DNA of 64,000 bases, taken from NCBI GenBank assembly GCA_945860865.1, contig CAMARW010000009.1, positions 55,332 to 119,331 on the forward strand, in the 5' to 3' direction. Positions 28,890-37,368 of the stretch are shown piece after piece. Made by a program: the position numbers and the translations under genes. Numbering within the stretch: position 1 is the stretch's first letter; the number at the start of each line of letters is the position of its first letter. The notes under the pieces were generated by a model. That model saw only the letters and a program-made list of their open reading frames with translations, did not search any database and was not told where the DNA came from. The DNA comes from Chitinophaga pinensis (GTDB lineage: Bacteria; Bacteroidota; Bacteroidia; UKL13-3).

Positions 28890-28903
28890 CAATAATATTA
28901 TTG
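28890..28903. repeat. 14-bp perfect palindrome upstream of the transposase
   Basis: CAATAATATTATTG is a perfect palindrome 21 nt upstream of the transposase start codon. It may be an operator or a small stem at the 5' end of the transcript. Confidence 0.4.
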
Positions 28904-28920
28904 TAATTGGAATTATTAAA

Positions 28921-28952
28921 ATATTTTTTTTGCCGAAATATATACCCTACGA
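28921..28952 (+). repeat. REP-like palindromic repeat, copy D
   Basis: CCGAAATATATACCCTACGA then GAAATTTGAT (within 28933-28961), nearly identical to copy A and in the same orientation. It lies upstream of the transposase start, so A and D bracket the gene like ends of a mobile unit. Confidence 0.65.
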
Positions 28953-29029
28953 GAAATTTGATCTTAGAATTTTCGGATTTCGAATTTAGATTTTCGATTT
29001 TAGAATTTTCCTCCCCTTATCTTCGTGCG

Positions 29030-29182
29030 ATGAATTTTCTGGAAACCTATTGGCAAGAAATAGCAGTGGCTGCCATTTTTGTAGCAGCCACTTTTTATTT
29101 AATTACTTTTTTTAAGAAGAGTAGCAAAGGCGAGCATGCTTGTGGCAGCGGCGATTGCAAGTGCGATACCAATAAAAAATAG
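29030..29182 (+). CDS. Small Cys-rich membrane peptide (FeoB-associated type)
   Basis: 50 residues from ATG 29030. An upstream in-frame ATG at 28907 would add 41 residues translated from repeat and low-complexity DNA, so it is rejected. One membrane segment (about 10-27, IAVAAIFVAATFYLITFF), a Lys-rich stretch, then CGSGDCKC. This layout matches the FeoB-associated Cys-rich membrane protein family. No feoA or feoB gene is in the window, so a role in iron uptake is only suggested by the family name. A near-consensus -7 element (TATCTTCG, 29018-29025) lies just before the start. Confidence 0.65.
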   Translation: MNFLETYWQEIAVAAIFVAATFYLITFFKKSSKGEHACGSGDCKCDTNKK

Positions 29183-29207
29183 TTTAGTTCAGACCCAATA
29201 ATTAGAA

Positions 29208-30146
29208 TTATTTTTTATTGATGAGTTTGTATAATTCGTCTAATTTAGGACTTAAAATAATTTCTGTTCTGCGGTTTTTAGCCCTGCCTTCAGCGGTTTC
29301 GTTGCTAGCTTTAGGTGTATATTCTCCCTTACCTGCGGCAGTAAGTGTTTTTGCATCTACTTTATGCACCTCATCTAACATGCGCACAATGTTGGTTGCG
29401 CGGGCTACGCTTAAATCCCAGTTGTCTTTAAATTGCGCAGTTTTAATAGGTACATTATCGGTATGACCTTCAATCATAACGGCTACATCTTTATTTTTAT
29501 TAAGTACCTCGGCAAGTTTCTTAAGGGCTTCTAATCCTTTTTCTTCCACATCAGCGCTACCACTTTTAAATAGTAATTTATCGCTCATCGAAACATATAC
29601 TTTTCCGTTTTTCATTTCAACAGAAATTTCATCACTTTTAAAGCTCAATAAAGCCTTTTTAATAACGTTGTTTAAGGCATTTGTTATAGAATCTTGCTCA
29701 CGAATTAAGCCTTCTAAGATGGCCAACTTACGCTCTCTCTCTAATAGTTGTTCACCCTTTTCGCGCAGGGCCATATTTAATTGTTCTGTTTTGTTTAAGC
29801 TAGAACGAATAAGCGCGGTATATTTCTCATTCATTTCTACATGGTCTTGCTCTAAACCCTTGTATTTTTCTTCTAAGTTGGCATGTTTAGCCATTAAATC
29901 CCAATGTTTAGATTGTAAATCACGGAAATTTAATCCCCTCTCGGTAGTGTCTTTGTTAAAGGCAATATTTAATCGGTGCAAAGAATCGCGCTGGTAAGTT
30001 GCCATTGTCATGCGCTTAGATAAAAATGCATTGTGCATTTTTTCGCCTATTTTCTGCGGTTCTTTAATTTTTCCTTTTGGTTCTAAGTCTTGTGCAAAGG
30101 CAATACTGCCCATTAACAAAAACGTAATTATCAGTAATTTTTTCAT
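29208..30146 (-). CDS. OmpA family protein with coiled-coil stalk
   Basis: 312 residues. Signal peptide (LLIITFLLMGSIAFA, cleaved before QDLEPKG), a long coiled-coil-prone segment (about 60-170, Glu/Lys/Leu rich), and a C-terminal OmpA/MotB peptidoglycan-binding domain (about 180-300). The domain has the signature GHTDNVPI ... NWDLSVARATNIVRML and the closing NRRTEI. The protein should sit in the periplasm or outer membrane and bind the diaminopimelate of peptidoglycan. Its coiled coil resembles MotB-like proteins, but there is no membrane segment besides the signal. It ends 26 nt from the stop of the convergent Cys-rich peptide gene. Confidence 0.88.
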   Translation of the reverse strand: MKKLLIITFLLMGSIAFAQDLEPKGKIKEPQKIGEKMHNAFLSKRMTMATYQRDSLHRLNIAFNKDTTERGLNFRDLQSKHWDLMAKHANLEEKYKGLEQDHVEMNEKYTALIRSSLNKTEQLNMALREKGEQLLERERKLAILEGLIREQDSITNALNNVIKKALLSFKSDEISVEMKNGKVYVSMSDKLLFKSGSADVEEKGLEALKKLAEVLNKNKDVAVMIEGHTDNVPIKTAQFKDNWDLSVARATNIVRMLDEVHKVDAKTLTAAGKGEYTPKASNETAEGRAKNRRTEIILSPKLDELYKLINKK

Positions 30147-30252
30147 GCTGTAAATGGTTTGTACAAAATTGGGTTAATACATAAGCTTATCCCAATTTGT
30201 TAAACGCAATTTTATGCGCATTATATTACCTAGTGTTTAGTTATGAAAACAA

Positions 30253-30283
30253 AACGGCCCAATCTCTGTGAGAAAGGGCCGTT
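30253..30283 (-). terminator. secDF terminator
   Basis: An 8-bp G/C-rich stem AACGGCCC (30253-30260) / GGGCCGTT (30276-30283) with a 15-nt loop. In the minus direction it is followed by GTTTTGTTTT. It lies about 37 nt downstream of the secDF stop. Confidence 0.85.
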
Positions 30284-30286
30284 CTG

Positions 30287-30304
30287 TTTTGGTTTGAACC
30301 AAAA
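30287..30304. repeat. TTTTGGTT-TG-AACCAAAA palindrome
   Basis: Perfect 8-bp arms around a 2-nt centre, between the secDF stop and its terminator hairpin. It uses the same arms as the inverted repeat at 25713-25736. Half copies lie at 35227-35237 and 60745-60754. Confidence 0.5.
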
Positions 30305-30319
30305 TAGTTAAATTTTTAA

Positions 30320-33271
30320 TTATTTTCCTTTGTTGGCTTTGTCAAAATCTATTACAATTGGCGTAGCAATTGCGATAGATGAATAAGTACCAAAAACGAT
30401 ACCAACTAATAAAGCAAAAGTAAATCCTTTAATAACCTCTCCGCCAAAAATGAATAATACCAAAGCAACCATAAACACGGTTAAAGAGGTAATTACAGTT
30501 CTGCTTAAGGTTTTATTAAGTGAGTTATTAATGATTCCTTCTTTGTTGGTTTCGTGCTGGTTTGTTCCTAAATATTCACGAATTCTATCAAATACAACCA
30601 CCGTATCATTAATTGAGAAACCAATAATGGTTAATACTGCGGCTATAAAAGCTTGGTCTACTTCCATGGTAAATGGTAAAATACCATCAAAAATAGAGTA
30701 GAATCCTAACATCATTAATACGTCGTGGGTAAGAGCAATAATTGCACCCAAGGCATATTGCCACTTTTTGAAACGTATTAATACATATAAACCAATACCC
30801 AATAAGGCAATTATTGCCGACCAAAACGAGGCTACTTTAATATCATTTGCTATAGTTGGACCTACTTTAGAAGAGCTCAGAATTTCTGCTTTTACACCCA
30901 TTCCTGCAAAACCTTCATTTACTTTGGCTAAAACTTCCTCTGCTACATTTTCTGTTTGAGATTCTATTTTATAGGTAGTTGTTACCTTGTATTTATTGTC
31001 TGAACCAAAAGTTTTAACCTCTGGCGGATTGCCCAATGATTTGGCTAAGCCTTCTCTAATTTCTGAAGATCCTATCTCTTTATCAACTTGCACTACGTAT
31101 GTCCAACCACCTTGAAAATCTACACCCATGGTAAAGCCTTTGGTAAACATAGAAACTAATCCAAAAGTGATTAATATACCAGAGAATATATAGAATTTCT
31201 TGCGACTTCCTACAAAATCAAAGTTTACTTTAGAGAAAGCATTAGCACTTAAATTGGTTACATATTTAATGGTTTTTCCTTTTTCTAATTGCCACTCAGT
31301 AACAACACGCGTTAACAATACTGCAGTAAACATAGATGAGATAATACCGATAATTAAGGTAATTGCAAAACCTTGCACCGGACCAGTTCCAAAAGCGTAT
31401 AATACAAAACCAGCTAGCAAGGTTGTTAAGTTAGAGTCTATAATAGAAGAGGCGGCATGAGAGTAGCCATCTGTAACGGCATTTTTTAAACTTCTTGCGC
31501 TTCGTAACTCTTCCTTGATACGCTCGTTAATTAGAACGTTTGCATCTACTGCCATACCAATGGTTAAAACGATACCAGCAATACCTGGCAAGGTTAAAGC
31601 TGCGCCTAAACTAGCTAACACACCAATGATAAAGAATACGTTTAATAACACGGCAAAATCTGCAATAAAACCAGAATTGCCATAATACAATACCATAAAT
31701 GCAAGAATAATAATGGTAGCAATAATCATACTCCATAATCCTTTGCTAATGGCTTCAGCACCCATGCTTGGTCCAACTACAGCTTCTTCTACAATACGTG
31801 TAGGAGCAGGTAATTTACCACTCTTTAAAATATTGGCTAAGTCGCCTGCTTCTTCATTAGAATAGCTACCGGTAATAGAAGATCTACCATTAGGAATTTC
31901 TCCTTGCACGTTAGGTGATGAATAAACTACATCATCTAAAACAATAGCTACAGAGTGACCAATATTATTACGGGTTAAATTTTTCCAGATTTTGGCACCC
32001 TCAGCATTCATGGTCATAGATATTTCTACCGAGCCTGTTTGCGAAATGTCTCTTCTTGCATCTGTAACCTTATCTCCAGTTAAAGAAGCTGATCCATCTC
32101 TAGAAGATTTTAAAGCATGTAGAATAACACCTTGTTGGTTTTCGCCGATACCTTTGTATTCCCATGCAAATTTAATATTACCTGGTAAGGCCATTTTAAC
32201 CTCTGGGCGAGCAAACATGGCGTTAATTTTAGCGGTATCTTTTACCAAAGCCGTTCCACAAGCAGAACCTTTTGGTACCAGCATGCCTTTATCGTCGGCA
32301 TATGGTTGCAATAAGGCAAACAATGGATTTTCTTTAGCAAATTCTTCGTACGATTTTTCGGCAGCTTTTGCCGCTGTATCTGTTTTTTCTTCAGTGGCAG
32401 CAGGAGCGCCAGAACCTAAACCAGCCAATGCGCTAGCAGCTGTAGTGTCTGCAGAGGCAGCCATGCCAGTATCAGTAGTAGGAGATTTAAGGGCCGTAGC
32501 TTTCTTTAAAATTTCATTGGCATTGCTAATGTATTTAAAAGCTTCTGGGTTATCAAAAGTCTCGTAAAACTCTAATTTGGCCGAACCTTGTAATAATTTT
32601 CTTACACGGGCTGGATTATCAACTCCGGGTAATTCAACTAAGATTCTTCCACTTCCCTCTAATTTCTGAATGTTTGGTTGTGTTACACCAAACTTATCAA
32701 TACGAGCACGTAAGATTTGGAAAGATCTATCAATTGCTTGGTTAGCCTCTTCGCGCAGGTAACTAACTACCTCTTCATTGGTAGATGTTAATTTGATGCG
32801 ATCGCGGTTACTTGGATTAACAAAAATAGCAGATAACTTGGCCTCTGGAGCTACTTCTGCATAAGTTTCAGCAAATAATGTTACGTAATCTTTCTGACTA
32901 CTTTGCATTTTTTCTGAAGCTTTTACAATGGCTTCATTAAATTTAGGATCGGGATTATTGTTTGCTAAACCCCTAACCAATTCGGCCAAAGAAACTTCTA
33001 AGGTTACGTTCATACCTCCTTGCAAATCCAGTCCAAGATTTAACTCTCTTTCTTTACATTGTAAATAGGTAAACTTTTTTAAACCTAGAAAATTGTACAC
33101 GGTTAACCGCGAAATTGAATCTAGGTAATTGCGTTCTAGTTGAACGTCTCCATTGGCTTGCTCTTTGGCATCCTTTTCAATCATGTAAGTTTTCCATGTA
33201 AATGATAACTGGAAAATACTTACCAGTATCAAGGCGATGGCAAAAAACTTAACTGCTCCTTTGCTTTTCAT
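30320..33271 (-). CDS. secDF: Fused protein translocase subunit SecDF
   Basis: 983 residues. The SecD half (about 1-650) has LGLDLQGGMNV near residue 77, a periplasmic P1 region, an Ala/Thr-rich low-complexity insert (about 265-305), and the membrane motif GMAVDANVLINERIKEE. The SecF half (about 680-983) has GVDFQGGWTY and IGFSINDTVVVFDRIRE. The fused form is usual in Bacteroidota. SecDF uses the proton motive force to pull exported proteins across the inner membrane after SecA. A perfect Bacteroidota promoter lies about 92 nt upstream (33363-33394), giving an 85-nt leader. Confidence 0.95.
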   Translation of the reverse strand: MKSKGAVKFFAIALILVSIFQLSFTWKTYMIEKDAKEQANGDVQLERNYLDSISRLTVYNFLGLKKFTYLQCKERELNLGLDLQGGMNVTLEVSLAELVRGLANNNPDPKFNEAIVKASEKMQSSQKDYVTLFAETYAEVAPEAKLSAIFVNPSNRDRIKLTSTNEEVVSYLREEANQAIDRSFQILRARIDKFGVTQPNIQKLEGSGRILVELPGVDNPARVRKLLQGSAKLEFYETFDNPEAFKYISNANEILKKATALKSPTTDTGMAASADTTAASALAGLGSGAPAATEEKTDTAAKAAEKSYEEFAKENPLFALLQPYADDKGMLVPKGSACGTALVKDTAKINAMFARPEVKMALPGNIKFAWEYKGIGENQQGVILHALKSSRDGSASLTGDKVTDARRDISQTGSVEISMTMNAEGAKIWKNLTRNNIGHSVAIVLDDVVYSSPNVQGEIPNGRSSITGSYSNEEAGDLANILKSGKLPAPTRIVEEAVVGPSMGAEAISKGLWSMIIATIIILAFMVLYYGNSGFIADFAVLLNVFFIIGVLASLGAALTLPGIAGIVLTIGMAVDANVLINERIKEELRSARSLKNAVTDGYSHAASSIIDSNLTTLLAGFVLYAFGTGPVQGFAITLIIGIISSMFTAVLLTRVVTEWQLEKGKTIKYVTNLSANAFSKVNFDFVGSRKKFYIFSGILITFGLVSMFTKGFTMGVDFQGGWTYVVQVDKEIGSSEIREGLAKSLGNPPEVKTFGSDNKYKVTTTYKIESQTENVAEEVLAKVNEGFAGMGVKAEILSSSKVGPTIANDIKVASFWSAIIALLGIGLYVLIRFKKWQYALGAIIALTHDVLMMLGFYSIFDGILPFTMEVDQAFIAAVLTIIGFSINDTVVVFDRIREYLGTNQHETNKEGIINNSLNKTLSRTVITSLTVFMVALVLFIFGGEVIKGFTFALLVGIVFGTYSSIAIATPIVIDFDKANKGK

Positions 33272-33362
33272 TGTATATTTCTGATTCTATAATTAAAATT
33301 CTCTATTTTCTTTAAAACAAGCTAACTGTATTTTTTGATCAATCAATTGTTTCTAAGGCTGG

Positions 33363-33394
33363 CAAATATAAGCGGTGAATATGCTAAATGCAAA
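33363..33394 (-). promoter_or_regulatory. secDF promoter, perfect Bacteroidota consensus
   Basis: On the minus strand TTTG (33394-33391), a 20-nt spacer and TATATTTG (33370-33363). Both elements match the Bacteroidota sigma consensus exactly. The expected start near 33357 gives a leader of about 85 nt before the secDF ATG. Confidence 0.65.
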
Positions 33395-33544
33395 AACAAT
33401 AAATTTGTTGATTAGCAGTTATTTAACTTTTTTTTGCCCATTTTTTTTGAATTTCAGCCTCAAGTTTAGACAAACTGTGGGTAAGTGGCCACCCATTTTT
33501 GATGCTATAATTATAGTTTCGTTTGCTCATTATCGAAGCATTTT

Positions 33545-34165
33545 ATGGAAAACCAAGGATTAAGTTTATTTGATTTGATTATTAAAGGTGGGGTCATTAT
33601 GGTTCCTATCGCTGTGCTTTCTATTCTTTCAATTTATTTTATGATTGAGCGGGCGGTTTATATTACTAAAGCCTTTCAATTAGAAAATAATTTCATGAAC
33701 AACATTAAAGATCATTTGGGTAAAGGAGATATTAAAGCAGCTCAAGCCTATTGCCAGCGTATAAATTCACCTATCAGTAGGGTTATAGAAAAAGGGATTA
33801 CACGTATTGGTAAGCCTATAAAAGACATAGAAAGCGCCATGGAAAGTGTGGCCAGTTTAGAATTAGATAAGGTAGAGAAAAATTTAAGTTTCTTGGGCTT
33901 AACCGCAGGGGTTGCTCCTATGTTGGGTTTTATTGGAACTATCTCTGGTATCATCAAAATCTTTTACGATATTGCTCAAAGCAACAATATTTCTATTGAT
34001 GTAATTGCAGGCGGATTATATGTAAAAATGATTACCTCAGGAGCTGGACTAATTGTAGGGGTTTTAGCCTATACAGGTTACCACCTTTTAAATAGTAGAA
34101 TTGATAGGTTCAACCATAAAATGCAAGCTACAGCCATAGATTTTATAGATATTTTAGAAAGTTAA
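33545..34165 (+). CDS. exbB: MotA/TolQ/ExbB proton channel family protein
   Basis: 206 residues with three predicted membrane segments (about 15-35, 115-140, 155-180). The family core LGLTAGVAPMLGFIGTISGI and the following LYVKMITSGAGLIVG form the proton-conducting helices. Together with the ExbD-type protein encoded 12 nt downstream it makes an inner-membrane motor powered by proton flow. It may energise TonB-dependent uptake or envelope work of the Tol type; no tonB or tolB gene is near, so the client is not known. Confidence 0.88.
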   Translation: MENQGLSLFDLIIKGGVIMVPIAVLSILSIYFMIERAVYITKAFQLENNFMNNIKDHLGKGDIKAAQAYCQRINSPISRVIEKGITRIGKPIKDIESAMESVASLELDKVEKNLSFLGLTAGVAPMLGFIGTISGIIKIFYDIAQSNNISIDVIAGGLYVKMITSGAGLIVGVLAYTGYHLLNSRIDRFNHKMQATAIDFIDILES

Positions 34166-34177
34166 GGGAACTATAAT

Positions 34178-34576
34178 ATGAACTTTAGAAGAAAAAAACG
34201 TTTTGAAGCCGAGGTGGCTACCTCTGCCCTTAACGATATTATGTTCTTTTTACTTTTGTTTTTCCTAATTATTTCTACACTTGCCAACCCTAGTGTAATT
34301 AAAGTGTTATTGCCTAAATCTACGCCCACACAAGGAGTTGTTAAGGAGCAGGTAAACCTTACCATTACCAAGGAAAAAGAATATTACATCAACGATAAAC
34401 CCATTTCTGCAGATGATTTAGAAAGTACCTTGTTGGCTCTTTCACAACAAAAGCCAGATATGAGCGTAGTTTTAAGAATGGATGCTTTTTTAACCATTCA
34501 AGATTTAGTAGATGTGCTAGCAACCGGTACCAAACTTAAAATTAGAATAGTAATGGCTACCCAAACTGCTAAATAA
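34178..34576 (+). CDS. exbD: ExbD/TolR family biopolymer transport protein
   Basis: 132 residues. A single N-terminal membrane segment (about 19-40) carries the essential Asp in LNDIMFFLLLFFLI, followed by a small periplasmic domain ending in DVLATGTKLKIRIVMAT. It partners with the ExbB-type channel encoded 12 nt upstream. The stop codon directly abuts the stop of the convergent uridine kinase gene, with no spacer. Confidence 0.88.
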   Translation: MNFRRKKRFEAEVATSALNDIMFFLLLFFLIISTLANPSVIKVLLPKSTPTQGVVKEQVNLTITKEKEYYINDKPISADDLESTLLALSQQKPDMSVVLRMDAFLTIQDLVDVLATGTKLKIRIVMATQTAK

Positions 34577-35200
34577 TTAGCGGGGAAGTTTTTGCTGTAA
34601 ATGATCTACAATTACACGCAAACTATTTTCAAAATGCACATTATTATTAATAATTAAATCTGCTTGTGCCATAAAAGGCAGTAAATATTTTTGATAAGAA
34701 GGCAAAACATGGTTTTTCCATTGGTATAGCGCAAATTCTTCGCTAATGTTTCGCTCGGCTACATCGCGTTTTATCCTTCTCTCCAAGGCAATTTCTTCGG
34801 CAGCACTGACAAATATTTTTAAATCAAACTGCTCAAATATGCGGGCATAATAAAAGATAAATAAGCCCTCGCAAACAATTATAGGAGCTGGGTCGAAACG
34901 CAATAATTCGCCTTTTTGCACCTCGTGCTGAAACCGATACTCGTGCCTGTAAATGGTTTCGCCCCCATGTATTTTAAATAAATCTGCTGCAAAGGCATCC
35001 AAATCTACACATTCAGGCAAATCAAAATTTATATGCCCGTTCTCATCCCTAGGGTGCTCGTATGCTAACTTATAGTAATTGTCTTGTGAAATGATACATA
35101 ACTCCGTATCCGAAAAATTTTCCTTTAAGGCATTCAAAAACGAAGTTTTTCCGCTGGCACTGCCGCCAGAAATTCCAATTAAATAAGGCTTATTCTGCAT
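34577..35200 (-). CDS. udk: Uridine kinase
   Basis: 207 residues from ATG 35200 (MQNKPYLIGIS). A longer frame from 35251 would add 17 residues before the P-loop and is less likely. Walker A is GGSASGKTSF. The family residues continue with ISQDNYYKLAYEHP, HINFDLPECVDLD, IVCEGLFIFYYA, and RRIKRDVAERN in the lid region. The enzyme phosphorylates uridine and cytidine with ATP or GTP in the pyrimidine salvage pathway. Confidence 0.92.
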   Translation of the reverse strand: MQNKPYLIGISGGSASGKTSFLNALKENFSDTELCIISQDNYYKLAYEHPRDENGHINFDLPECVDLDAFAADLFKIHGGETIYRHEYRFQHEVQKGELLRFDPAPIIVCEGLFIFYYARIFEQFDLKIFVSAAEEIALERRIKRDVAERNISEEFALYQWKNHVLPSYQKYLLPFMAQADLIINNNVHFENSLRVIVDHLQQKLPR

Positions 35201-35335
35201 TGCGGTAAAAGTAATTTTTTTATCTGTTTGAACCAAAACACAATTCATCAAAAAAATAAACAGCTATTTATCAGTTGTTTGAATTTAATAGAAAACTTTT
35301 TATACGTTTTAAGTTTCCTATGTATACTGCGTGAT

Positions 35336-35343
35336 TAACTTTG
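35336..35343 (+). promoter_or_regulatory. -7 promoter element of the efflux operon
   Basis: TAACTTTG is a perfect match to TAnnTTTG and ends 18 nt before the TetR start codon. A clear -33 TTG at the usual distance is not seen. Confidence 0.5.
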
Positions 35344-35361
35344 CAGCGCAAAAAGTAAAAG

Positions 35362-35982
35362 ATGAGTGAAGAGGTAAGAAATAAAATTATAAGCACCGCC
35401 GAGGTTCTATTCTTAAAATTCGGGTTTAAGCGTGTAACCATGGATGATATTTCTAATGAATTAGGAATGTCTAAGAAAACGATTTATCAGTTTTTCTCAG
35501 ACAAAAACAACCTGGTAAGCGAAACCGTTTTGCGCCATATTTCTATGGAAAAAAATGCCTGCGATTGTCTCCTGCACCAGCAAGAAAATCCTGTAGCCTT
35601 TATGCTGGCTATTACAGACACTTTTGGCGACTTAAAAAAGCAAATTAATCCTAGTGTTTTATACGATTTAAAAAAATATTTCAAAGAAAGTTGGGATATT
35701 TTAAATGAGTATAGGGTAGAATTTATTTTTAACCAAATTTTACAAAATTTAAAAGAAGGTAGGGATAAAGGCTTCTATCATTCCAATTTTGACGAGGTTT
35801 TAATTGCGCGTTTTTATATTCACTTGGTTGATTTTATGATTAACCCAGAAAATTATGCCCTAGAAAAATTCGATTTTAAAACTATTCATTCAGAAATGAT
35901 GAAATACCACTTGCGTGCTATCTGTACAGAAAAAGGCCTCAAATATTTAGAGGGAAGTCCGATTTATCAAAAATTATTATAA
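35362..35982 (+). CDS. TetR/AcrR family transcriptional regulator
   Basis: 206 residues. The N-terminal helix-turn-helix (about 26-50) reads MDDISNELGMSKKTIYQFF. The C-terminal ligand domain is helical and divergent, as usual. The gene is 14 nt upstream of the TolC-type gene and transcribed with it, so it probably represses its own efflux operon and responds to a substrate. Bacteroidota RND operons very often begin with such a TetR gene. Confidence 0.92.
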   Translation: MSEEVRNKIISTAEVLFLKFGFKRVTMDDISNELGMSKKTIYQFFSDKNNLVSETVLRHISMEKNACDCLLHQQENPVAFMLAITDTFGDLKKQINPSVLYDLKKYFKESWDILNEYRVEFIFNQILQNLKEGRDKGFYHSNFDEVLIARFYIHLVDFMINPENYALEKFDFKTIHSEMMKYHLRAICTEKGLKYLEGSPIYQKLL

Positions 35983-35996
35983 TCTAACAAGCTAAT

Positions 35997-37349
35997 ATGA
36001 AAATTAAAACAGGTTTTTGGCTCATTGTGTGTGTATTGTTTATACATACTGCCCAAGCGCAATCTCCAACCATCCATCAATTTGCATTAAAAGATGCTAT
36101 TGACTATGCCAAAAAGTACAATTACACCCTCAAAAACAGTAAGCTAGATTTGCTTGCGAGCAAGAAAAAGGTGAATGAAATTGTAGCCATGGGTTTACCT
36201 CAAATTAACGCGAGTGCCAATGTTATTAATAACACGCAAATCCCCGTGCAGGTAATTCCTAACTTTTTAAAAGAAGCACTAGGCAGCGGACCAGATCTTA
36301 TTTCTGTTGCATTTGGTCGTAATTTTACCAGTGGAATCAGTGTTTCGGCCAACCAACTCTTATTCGATGGAACATTTTTCTTGGGGGTAAAAGCGTCCAA
36401 AGAATTTGTGAACTTATCTCAACTAAATGTTACCAGAACAGAAATAGAAACAGAGGTTAGTATCTCAAAAGCCTATTTCTTGGTACTTTTATTAGAGTCG
36501 AACCAACAAATGATGGAGGCCAACTTAAGTAGTCTTAAGCAAACCAAATCTGATGTAGACCAGTTCTACAAAAATGGTTTTGCAGAAAAGGTAGACGTGG
36601 ATCGCCTTTCTCTTCAATTGTCTAATTTATCATTACAGAGCGAGAAAATTAAAGACCAAAAGAGAGTTTCTCTTATGCTTCTCAAGCTTCAAATGGGCGT
36701 GCCTATGGAAGATAGCCTTGTGCTTACCGACCAATTGGAAACATTATATGCCCAATCGCAAGTGCTGGCGCTCGAAGAAAAAGCAGTTTATGCCAATAGG
36801 GTAGAATACAAAATGTTACAACAACAATTAAGGCTGAACCAAATGGATAAGCGCAGGTACCAAGTTGGGTACATGCCTTCGCTATTCTTGTTTGCTAGTC
36901 ACCAACAAAATGCTTTTGGCGATGATATGGGAACCCTTTTCAATACTTTTTACCCAGGAACAGCGGTGGGCTTAAGTTTAAATGTGCCCATTTTTGATGG
37001 GTTCCGTAAGTTGGCTCAAACCCAACAATCAACCATTAGTATAACAAAAACTGAAAACGATATTAAGAATTTTGAAAACGCAATTAACCTGCAGGTTTTT
37101 CAAGCCAAATCTACTTATATACGCAGCAAGCAACAGCTCGAAATTCAACGTGGCAACCTTAAATTGGCAGAAGATATCTACGCTAAAATGGAGCTAAAAT
37201 ACAAAAATGGTGTAGGTTCAAGCCTTGAGCTTACAAGCGCACAAACCGATTTGGAAAATGCAAGAACCAATCTGTTGGCTACCGTTTATGAATATTTTGT
37301 AGCTGAATTGGATTTTAAACAAGCCTTGGGAACAATAAATAATAAATAA
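35997..37349 (+). CDS. TolC family outer membrane efflux protein
   Basis: 450 residues. Signal peptide (LIVCVLFIHTAQA), then two repeats of the OEP fold (about 28-235 and 240-445), rich in long helices with Leu/Gln. The second repeat includes KMELKYKNGVGSSLELTSAQTDLENAR, split across the usual positions. It forms the trimeric channel across the outer membrane for the adaptor and RND pump encoded next, 19 nt downstream. Confidence 0.92.
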   Translation: MKIKTGFWLIVCVLFIHTAQAQSPTIHQFALKDAIDYAKKYNYTLKNSKLDLLASKKKVNEIVAMGLPQINASANVINNTQIPVQVIPNFLKEALGSGPDLISVAFGRNFTSGISVSANQLLFDGTFFLGVKASKEFVNLSQLNVTRTEIETEVSISKAYFLVLLLESNQQMMEANLSSLKQTKSDVDQFYKNGFAEKVDVDRLSLQLSNLSLQSEKIKDQKRVSLMLLKLQMGVPMEDSLVLTDQLETLYAQSQVLALEEKAVYANRVEYKMLQQQLRLNQMDKRRYQVGYMPSLFLFASHQQNAFGDDMGTLFNTFYPGTAVGLSLNVPIFDGFRKLAQTQQSTISITKTENDIKNFENAINLQVFQAKSTYIRSKQQLEIQRGNLKLAEDIYAKMELKYKNGVGSSLELTSAQTDLENARTNLLATVYEYFVAELDFKQALGTINNK

Positions 37350-37368
37350 AATTAACTGAACATATAGT

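Noticed and set aside
28907..29029. N-terminal extension of the Cys-rich membrane peptide
   Set aside because: The extension is translated from repeat copy D and low-complexity TTTTCGATTT-type DNA; ATG 29030 gives the normal family length.
33375..33563. 62-residue plus-strand frame between secDF and exbB
   Set aside because: It overlaps the secDF promoter and the exbB start, has no family features, and looks like translated AT-rich spacer.
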